A stretch of DNA of 64,000 nt from Artemia franciscana (lineage: Eukaryota > Arthropoda > Branchiopoda > Anostraca > Artemiidae). The stretch covers positions 25,916,715 through 25,980,714 of the forward strand of contig NC_088880.1 of the NCBI RefSeq assembly GCF_032884065.1. The letters run 5' to 3'. Below are positions 56,542-64,000 of the stretch, piece after piece. The notes under the pieces are model-generated. The model had not been told where the DNA came from and made no database searches. It worked only from the letters and a program-made list of their open reading frames with translations. How positions within the stretch are numbered: position 1 is the stretch's first letter; every line of letters starts with the position of its first letter. The position numbers and the translations under genes are program-made.

Positions 56542-57250
56542 TATATATATAAAAATAAGTTGTATGTGTGTGTGTGTCGAGTGACGTCATGTTTGTGTGT
56601 CAACTGACGTCATTATAAGGATTGAGCTGTATGCGTCATGAAGTTGTTTGTTGACTGACGTCATGTTTGTCAACTAATGAAATTACATACCAGGACACTG
56701 GGACACAGGGAATATAAATGACGACTGGGAACCTCAAAGAGAAATTACAGACTGGGACACCCAGACACAAATCATGACAGGGACACAGAGAATATAAATG
56801 ACAACCAGGATACAGGGACACAACTACATCAGGGATGCCAGGGGCACAAGCGGGATATATAAATGACGACCAGGACACAGGGATTGTTTGAATAGAAATT
56901 ACAGACCGGGACACTGGGACACAAATGACTACCAGGACACCGGGACACAGGGAATATAAATGACAACCAGGACACTCAAAGAGAAATTACAAACTGGGAC
57001 ACAAATGTTGCATGTTCAAGAGTCAGTAAACCTGACAATCTATTTATATGCACAGACAACAGGACAGCAAAGAATGTTGAATATTTGCATGTTTTACGTA
57101 GTTAAAAACATATAAATATATATATATCTACCTCTATTCACAGGTGGGACACAGGGACAAAACTACAATGGCACGTAACTAATATGGCGCATAACGACTT
57201 ATGCACGGAGGGGCTTGGGGGGGGGCGCGAAGCGCCACCCCAACAGCTAG
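56542..57250 (+). mobile_element. Short Helitron 3 of a tandem trio
   Basis: It starts directly after CTAG with TATATATATAAAAATAAGTT, again without TC, and ends CAACAGCTAG at 57250 before TTAG. It carries TGACGTCA at 56582, 56605 and 56656, a minisatellite (56690-57010) and a RepHel C-terminal scrap near 57008-57080. It has no protein frame. Confidence 0.8.
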
Positions 57251-57573
57251 TTAGATATAAATTCCAAAGAGAAAACCAAGTCAATGTTGCCTCTAGACTT
57301 GGCATACTGAACAATTTATGCTTTTATTGAATTTTTTTTGCAGATTGAAGACATTTGATGCATAATCAGAGGCATTGTTTGGGAGCAAGGCCAGTTGCCC
57401 CACCCCCCATGATGCAGAGAAAATTATTATATATCCCATGTCCCTTGACTATCCAGGTATGGACTCCTCTTACCCCCCCCCCCCCCCCCAAAAAAAGTAC
57501 TTTGAGCCTTATACCTTTGTTTGACCTAAATTTAAAGATCTTGAAGCTTTGAATATCTTTCTCTTAAATTTAG
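57251..57573. other. No gene seen; long C run
   Basis: Seventeen C lie at 57473-57489. Otherwise the stretch is plain sequence leading to an acceptor-like site at 57572-57573. Confidence 0.5.
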
Positions 57574-57842
57574 GGAAGGGGGAACCTTAGTACAACTTAA
57601 AATCCTGCTGAAACAGTTGGAATCACATTTTCCAGAACTAGAGCTGATGCAAAGGAACCAAAAACACAAAACAATTGCCATAGAAGATAGGAAAGAAATA
57701 GAGCAGGAGCATGAGCTACTCCATAAAATAAACACAATACATTGCTTTATGGATAGTTTATTTTTGAAGAAAAAGTGGGAAGTAGTAGGCCTATACCAGA
57801 ATATGCCTGATCTGGACAAGCAGAAAATCAGTAACCATTTGG
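57574..57842 (+). CDS. Possible internal exon of unknown protein
   Basis: The stretch is open between an acceptor (TTCTCTTAAATTTAG) and a donor (GGTAGGT), with 89 codons plus one base. It is Glu/Lys/Leu-rich and helical, with parts such as LKILLKQLESHFPELELMQR and IAIEDRKEIEQEHELLHKIN, then MDSLFLKKKWEVVGLYQNMP. No family is recognised. A LINE tail begins ten bases after the donor, so the intron, or the continuation of the frame, was hit by that LINE. Text at 58503 onward on the same strand may be the continuation. It could equally be mobile-element protein without introns. Confidence 0.4.
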
Positions 57843-57851
57843 GTAGGTGTG

Positions 57852-58500
57852 CTATTTATTTATTCATTTTATTTTTCACCCACATAATACATAAAGTAAA
57901 TATGGTGGAGTAAGAATAAATATAAAGAACACAAAGAGGAAAACAAACACACATACAAAATCAACAAAAAAAAAACAGATAAGATAGTGGTTAGGGGATA
58001 GGTGCACAGAAGCTATACTGGAGAGTTTTCTGTCAGGAATCTCCAACTTTAAAGTTATATCAGGAACTGAGATTTTCTAACAAGAGTCCAGTTCTTTGTC
58101 CAAGGTGGAAGATACAGAAGAAATTTGCAAAATTTGAAATAATTTATCCAAATGCTTTTTAAATTACCATTATTAAGAAGGGAGAAAAGACCTGAAGCAT
58201 AAAGGACAGAATAATCACAGAAAGTAGAATCAAGTTTGGCCAGCACACATCTATTATACTTCCCTCTGTTTGCAACAATTTTTGCATAACCAACCTGAAT
58301 CTTTTTACTTTTATCACAGACAGTGCACTGACATAAGCTCAAAAGATTGTTAGTAATAGAGATACCAAGCCAATGAATACAGTCAACAAGAGGGATAGTA
58401 AAGTGCTATATATAGTGAAGTGATAGTGATAGTGGGATATGGTGCTCTAAGCAAAAATGTTTGGAATAAAATAGGCTATTAAAACACTGATCCAAAGGAT
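57852..58500 (-). pseudogene. LINE 3' end, minus strand
   Basis: On the minus strand, from about 58495, there is reverse-transcriptase C-terminal text (LVDCIHWLGISITNNLLSLC near 58370). The open stretch 58342-58055 (YAKIVANRGKYNRCVLAKLD; KFLLYLPPWTKNWTLVRK) follows, then a 3' region ending in AATAAATAAATAG at about 57852. That short-repeat tail marks the LINE 3' end. It is 5'-truncated in the ordinary way, and the family is close to the LINE at 5870-8225. It splits the plus-strand protein pieces at 57574-57842 and 58503-59128. Confidence 0.8.
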
Positions 58501-58502
58501 TA

Positions 58503-59128
58503 TATAGGTCAGAAAAGGGATGACATTTTAGTAGACTTTGCTAAAAAGACTTTTACAAATCTCCTAGGGAAACTTCCTAAACAAACAACTCAGCTGGTTG
58601 TTGTAGCACACCATTATGAAGGACTATTCAAAGACACTCAGGGTTATGAAGTTGTTTTGTTGAAAGACCAAAAAGGTTGCCATGAATGGCATGAAAACAG
58701 GCCTAGAAAGTCTTTTTCAATTCAACTGAATATGGTTCTCAATAGCTGCAACTATCCTGCTTGATATCCAATGTAAAACAAAACTTATAGAATGCACTGA
58801 CCACAAAGTCTTTGCTTTTCTAGTGTACCTATCAGGAGGATTAGATAGAACTAGAGTAGTTCAACTATTTCCAGGTAACCAGACTATAAACTGTTGGAAA
58901 TTTGCCAATGAACCAAACAGCAAACATGAAGAAGTGGATAACTGTGTTGCTCTTCAAACAGGTTTCTGTGCCAGGACAGGGTGCACAGTTGTAATTGTTG
59001 AAACAAATAACACAGACATTGTAGTCATCTTGCTGCAGTCTTTTAAGAAGATTAAAAGGCAAAGCCATGCTACCCTTAATGTTTTGGGGTGTATAAAATG
59101 TGTATTACTGCATATAGCAAGATTCTGA
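58503..59128 (+). pseudogene. Pieces of a mobile-element-type nuclease-like protein
   Basis: Two plus-strand stretches are readable. About 58503-58767 gives KTFTNLLGKLPKQTTQLVVV and HENRPRKSFSIQLNMVL. About 58775-59128 gives VYLSGGLDRTRVVQLFPGNQ, SKHEEVDNCVALQTGFCA and TVVIVETNNTDIVVILLQ. The second has the HEEADTR...DTD pattern (HEEVDNC, NNTD here) of PIN/FEN-like proteins common in invertebrate mobile elements. Two acidic clusters are kept but the usual DTR is not. The element class is not known to me, and the copy is decayed. Confidence 0.45.
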
Positions 59129-59466
59129 TGACCAAATATTGTTTCTTCATCATTATCAGAGAAGGGCATTCATTTCTTAGCTTTCTAAAGTTTCTCTCTA
59201 ACAAGACTAAAAATGCATAAAGTGAGCAGGGTTTTGAAGCTGAGAGAAATGTTGGGGTTGGAAAATATGAATGAATAATGACCTAAAAATAATATGCAAC
59301 CATCAGAACCTACCTATATGCAGTAATTAAAAAAAAACTAACAAAGAACTAAATATCCTGCCTTCAAACTTTTAACACCACAGATTCATCCCTTAACTAC
59401 CTGCAATTTCTGGCAAAAATAGGGTCACAGTGATAAAACATCATGAAGATAATAAACAAGGCTTAA

Positions 59467-59575
59467 CCAATCAGCAAAAAGTAGGTCATAAACATCAACT
59501 AACAATTCAACCAATCAGAATACAGACCCTAATGCCCATATGGCTCATGGACTCATTTGCTTTACTCTATAAATA
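59467..59575 (+). promoter_or_regulatory. Promoter candidate: two CCAATCAG boxes and TATAAATA
   Basis: CCAATCAG lies at 59467-59474 and 59511-59518, and TATAAATA at 59568-59575, in the usual order and spacing of an RNA polymerase II promoter. The first ATG in good context downstream is at 59831. Confidence 0.4.
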
Positions 59576-59830
59576 ATGTTACTATAAGCTAAATTGGATG
59601 TTTGTTTTGTTCAAACAGCTGACTAGTTTAAAATCAAAAGTGAACAATTTTGGACATTCACATTAAGGGATGCATAAGTTTTTTAATTATGTTTTGACTT
59701 CTTACTATACAGAAATTACTAGTGATAACTAGAATTAGCATTTAAAATATAATTTCATTCATATTGTACAACCTCAACTATTCCCTTGGCTTCAAAACCC
59801 TGCCCACTTTACACATTTTTAGTTTGCACA

Positions 59831-59885
59831 ATGGAGGAGGATGGTCAATCAGAAATAGATGCACTTCTAAACTTAGGATTTCTAA
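59831..59885 (+). CDS. Possible short first exon
   Basis: ACAATGG context opens MEEDGQSEIDALLNLGFL, acidic and helical, followed by GTAATA as a weak donor at 59886. It stops 21 codons after the ATG if unspliced. No following exon was identified on this strand before the window ends, so the call rests on the start context and the promoter candidate alone. Confidence 0.25.
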
Positions 59886-62387
59886 GTAATATAGTATAAC
59901 TATGCTACTTTACAGCATAGTTTCCAGTTTAGACAGCTTGTGATGAAACTAAACAATTACCTAGCTCTGAAGTTGTTATATCAATTCTCAAAGGCCTATC
60001 AGGTAGCATACCAGTATATGCATAGAATTTACCTGCCAAAACCAAACAGTGCATAGGGGTTTCTATGAGGTTAATATAGACTAGATTTGTTATGCTGGGC
60101 CATAAAGAGCTGTTTCCAGTATATGCCAAGAGAAGAACCTATAGCAAAAGAAACATGTTAAGAAAACAATCCATACTTCATAATAGGCCTATGCAGAAGA
60201 ATTTTAGCTAGCAGATCCTACATGTAGCTCTGGATAGGCTGGTTACAATGCCACAAGTATTGTATAGTTCTATAAATGACGTTAACATAGTTTATTTGCA
60301 ATTTTGTCCAAATAAAATACTTACTACAGTTTTACTAATACGGATTATTTACTTATTTATCTTATTTTTCTTCAAGTTGAAATTTTGGGCTGATATCCTA
60401 ACTGAAATATGCTGTTTCTTCATTAGAATGAATAGTCTGAATAACAGACATCTTTAAGAACGTGAAACAATACCTAGATAGTAGATAAAACGTCTAATAT
60501 AGCCGTATTATGAAAGTAGATTGAATAGAGATGTTAAAACATTAAGCTATGTATCAAACTAGAACTGTATTCCTTCTGTAGCATTAATTTCAACAACTAT
60601 TATCCGAGATACACCATTTCAAAATTATGGTATTGAAATAAGCTTAAAAAGGAGCAGACATAAGTCAAAGTTAATCAGCGGAACTTACTAAAATGAACAG
60701 AATTAAATTGAAAACTCGTAGAATCAACAGGCATTCTGGAATAGTTATGAAATAGGTCCTAAATTTTTCAGTTTTTTAATTTTTCTGGGTAATATATTTC
60801 TGTTTACTTTAAAGTGCATTTGGAGACGCCAGTTTTTTTTAAAGTTTTATTTACCCATTTCAATAATTAAAAATAAACAGCAATGCTAAAATATGAACTG
60901 CGGAAACGACTTTCCTCACAAAGAGATAATACATTTTTTTCACGTGAATATTTTTAATGCATATACTGAATAACATTTTCAGTTTGGACAGCATAATCAT
61001 AACATCTATGTTATGTAAATATAATCAGTTAAGTACATATTTTTAAGCCTTTAATGTATATTTCAAGCATTAACTGGATAAAATACATTAAAAATTATGG
61101 ACAGCACTCATATTCTGGGGATACAGCTAAGTTTGCCAAAATCATCGGAATTATTTTAAATTTAGTTCTGGGGGCTGGGACTTCTTCTGGAAAATTTTAC
61201 CTGCATGCTTTTTTTAGCTCAAAAGTTCCCAAACTTCTATCCTCATAGACCACTTGAAGGTTTTGCTGGTTCCAGTTTACCCCTTCAGCTAGGTTTACAC
61301 CGTGTTTCCAAAACTCAATAAGAAAAATATGAAGATTATATCTAAATATCAAATTTTAGTTGCTGCTAGGTTCCAACCACACAGTGTTCAAAAAACAAAC
61401 TAAGAATTGATTGGTTGATTAATTGTTGTTGTTTGGAATTTGACACATTCGACCAATAAGTCAAATGTGTTCGTATCACTTGATTGTATTGTGCCTTTTG
61501 TAATCACTGGCTTGCTTGGGTGTCACTTCAGTCAAAATTCACTGAACCAGATAATATATCACTAACCGTGCTATAGGTAGGGGGCTATTCACCTGCAGCA
61601 AATGCCTGTGTTGAAAAACAGAAATCAGAGTAATCCGTTAATTAATTAATAGATCGTGTCGTGAATGGATCAAAACAGTACAGTAGGCCATTCAAAAAAG
61701 GAAACTATCCTACCTGACTTTTTCCTTACATCTACTCACAACACAAAAAAAAACAAATAATTCCAACTTACCCTATTTGGAATACTTCCGGTTAAAGTGG
61801 TAAAAATAAAAAAAGGAATAGTATATTGTTTTGTGTTGTATTTATTCAAAAATTTAATGAAGACACTTTTAATTATTGTTGTTTCCATATTAAATTGTTA
61901 AATGATAACAGGTGTATTATAATTAAAATTAAACATCAATAGTTCAATGTAACTTCTACGTTGACAATCACAAAATACTCATTATTTTAATGGGAAGGAT
62001 GTGCTTGATAGATTGAAGGCAAATTATCAATATTTGATTTGAGTTTTGTTAGAAATAATCACAAATCTCCTTGTTCTGTGACACTCAATCTGCTTTCTTT
62101 TTCAAGATTTGACAAGGGTAAAGCTCAAAAGGATTATCAAGCTTCTCCGCAGTCCAGTATATTTTTTGGGTGTTTCTGTCTACAGCCAAAATATTTGACA
62201 ACCTCTTTGAAATTTGACCTTAATCCAGGGCCACGTTTAAAACGTTGACACTTCTAGACCCAAGCGTTTTTGTCGCTCCGTTTTTACGAGATTTTCGGGG
62301 AATGCCCTAAAAATTTGGGGATAGTGGAGGCGTGAATGCAATTGATGAGCCCAAAAAACTGAAATAGATAGGTGATACCGAGCTCAC
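59886..62387. other. AT-rich stretch, no gene seen
   Basis: No reading frame, repeat family or structure stands out. Confidence 0.5.
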
Positions 62388-62492
62388 CGCTGCTTCAGTT
62401 TGAATGCTAAGCTTGAGTAGCTCTCTTTGTAGTACCATGTTCTCCACTTCCATCTTATTGAGCAGATTTATGATCCATGGTTGTATTTCCAT
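62388..62492 (-). CDS. Coiled-coil first exon, possibly 5' exon of the DLGAP gene
   Basis: The ATG at 62492-62490 (context ACGATGG, in-frame stop just upstream) opens 35 codons, MEIQPWIINLLNKMEVENMV then LQRELLKLSIQTEAA. A strong donor GCGGTGAGC (GT at 62387-62386) follows in phase 0. Leu/Ile/Met heptads predict a short coiled coil. The DLGAP exon whose acceptor lies at 41065 starts in phase 0 with an open lead (VKEHAYAFGNHLLYFLM), so direct splicing is frame-compatible. It would need a 21-kb intron and could involve other exons. A TATAAG box lies about 100 bases upstream near 62590. Confidence 0.4.
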
Positions 62493-63639
62493 CGTTAGAA
62501 TGACTTAAATCTGATTTTGAAGAAATCCTACAGGCTAATTAAATGTTAAACGTACGTTTGAATATCCTCTACAAACTTTTGCAAACTTATATTTTGCTTC
62601 ATAAACTTGAGTTTCCAAGACACTCTTCTTTTATATTAAGGCTGTCCCCTTGCAAATTTAAGTCATATCGAATGCATGATGTACATTTTTAAATTTATCA
62701 ATTTGTTTTTAATCTCGTTCTTTACTTTTCAGAAACTCTAAAAATTGATTAAAAAATTGAGTGAATTCTTATATACATACACCTTTTATCAACCGGCGTC
62801 CTTCAATATGTAAGGGCAATCATTGTAAGTATTCCTCACACAATTTAATTAGCAAAAGAATACTCAATTTTTTACTTCTTATTTTGATTATTGAATTAAT
62901 CACACATTGAAGTGATTGGCACAATCTATAACTCTGATTCTTGCTACTTGGTGTTGTCAGGAAATAACACAGTAAATAACGGTTACTATTTTTACGATCA
63001 GCAGTTGCTGAGCATCTTAAAATATTAGCTGGCTGCATTGATTGGTGAAGTTAAACATATAAACTTTCATAAGCCCCCTTTTACGAATTATGAACTCCTA
63101 TTTTAATGTCATGGCAGTGTTGACTTCTGACGAGTCTTGCTTCACCTCTGTGGTACACCTAGATCACTTTAGCAACCATTGCCTTGGCTAGATCAACCAC
63201 GGACACTTGCATAAACTCAGATTTTGTATTCTTATGAATTTATGATTTTGGTTCTTGGTGAGAGTAGGGGGAGGAAATAAGGTATGAGATAAAAAGGGAT
63301 ATATGTTCCCAGTTTCTTTCAACCTGTATCCAAAAATCCAAAATTTTACTAGATTTCTCTTTACTTTTTATTCAAAAAATCAAATATATTTATTATTATT
63401 ATTCTACCAACCCCCTTCCCCCTGAATCAAAATATTTTTTTGTGTATCTGGATGTACTTATCGTGCCATTTGTAGCTACTTTAATGGTTTCCTGAGTACC
63501 CAAACTACCAATCAGCAGTCCTGATTTCAGGTACATGGTTTACATACATAGTTTAGATATATGTTTAAAATTTTCGAAAAAATTTCGAGAGGGTTCACAA
63601 CCGATATTCTGAGATAGTGGCATATGGTTGTTCATTCAT
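62493..63639. other. No gene seen
   Basis: The stretch is plain AT-rich sequence. It would be upstream flank if the exon at 62388-62492 is real. Confidence 0.45.
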
Positions 63640-64000
63640 TTCTAAAGGCACAAGTAGTCTTAAAAAACAAACGGCTTACATAGACATTTATTTTAGCCAA
63701 AATTATTGCCTCAGAACAAAGCGGTGGTTTTAGCCACTTTCTGGTGCAAAACATCAATTCTAGCCAAAATAAGTTTAAAATGCTATTGTGTAAAAATTCT
63801 GAGACAGTCAATTATTAATAGACTATACGCATATTGAGCCTCGGGTTTCAGAGGCAGCAGTGCCGCAAGGTAGCCTATTGGCTTCTAAAGGTGCAGGTAG
63901 TCTTACAACATAAACATCTAACATAGAGATTTATTTTAGCTAAAAAGAATGTCCCTCAACAGAGCGTGTTTTCGGCCATTTTTTGATGTAAAACAACAAT
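63640..64000. repeat. Tandem duplication, period about 243, cut by the window edge
   Basis: TTCTAAAGG starts the unit at 63640 and again at 63883. Both continue through AGTAGTCTTA/GGTAGTCTTA, GAGATTTATTTTAGC-like and ACATCAAT/ACAACAAT text. The second copy reaches the window end. Confidence 0.75.

Noticed and set aside
54672-57010. Minus-strand frames rich in Ser, Pro, Cys and Val
   Set aside because: They are translations of the GACCGGGACAC minisatellite read backwards and follow its period.
57842-58510. Target duplication around the minus-strand LINE
   Set aside because: Only TAGGT is shared by the two flanks, too short to trust in this sequence.

Overview
The window is AT-rich, intron-bearing, repeat-dense animal DNA. 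The single recognisable multi-exon gene, arthropod-style Helitrons, several LINE families, a Penelope-like element and many small inverted-repeat elements point to an arthropod, perhaps a crustacean such as a brine shrimp. The species is a guess. No prokaryotic-style gene, CRISPR array or rRNA was seen.

Left third (1-18.9 kb): a large unit is present twice in the same orientation. Copy A (1 to about 8.2 kb) runs off the left edge and copy B lies at about 10.28-18.8 kb. Both carry, in order, the 5' part of a minus-strand gene for a small protein with a possible PH-like fold, about 2-3 kb of shared non-coding sequence, and a decayed LINE. Copy B holds a 4.5-kb Helitron (10712-15226) that copy A lacks. 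Copy A therefore gives the exact empty site (431|432), which confirms the termini and the A|T target. Copy B also lacks about 3.5 kb that copy A keeps.

Middle (18.9-41 kb): after AT-rich sequence with local tandem repeats, four exons on the minus strand (41064-40018, 36549-36367, 33862-33719, 27642-27430) join in phase to encode a DLGAP/HURP (GKAP-domain) protein of about 512 residues. Its long introns hold short inverted-repeat elements, a LINE 3' end, tandem repeats, a tRNA-derived SINE, and an inverted repeat that encloses the last 34 codons of a histone-H1-like tail.

Right third (41-64 kb): there are two full copies of a 1.7-kb dispersed repeat with a foldback end, a 5'-side LINE fragment, Penelope-like remains with a GIY-YIG domain and hammerhead-like motifs, and a head-to-tail run of three short Helitrons (53969-57250). 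The first of these keeps a small intact reading frame. Further right are pieces of a mobile-element-type nuclease-like protein interrupted by a LINE, a CCAAT/TATA promoter candidate, and a coiled-coil exon on the minus strand that could be a distant 5' exon of the DLGAP gene. Most of the remaining DNA shows nothing recognisable.
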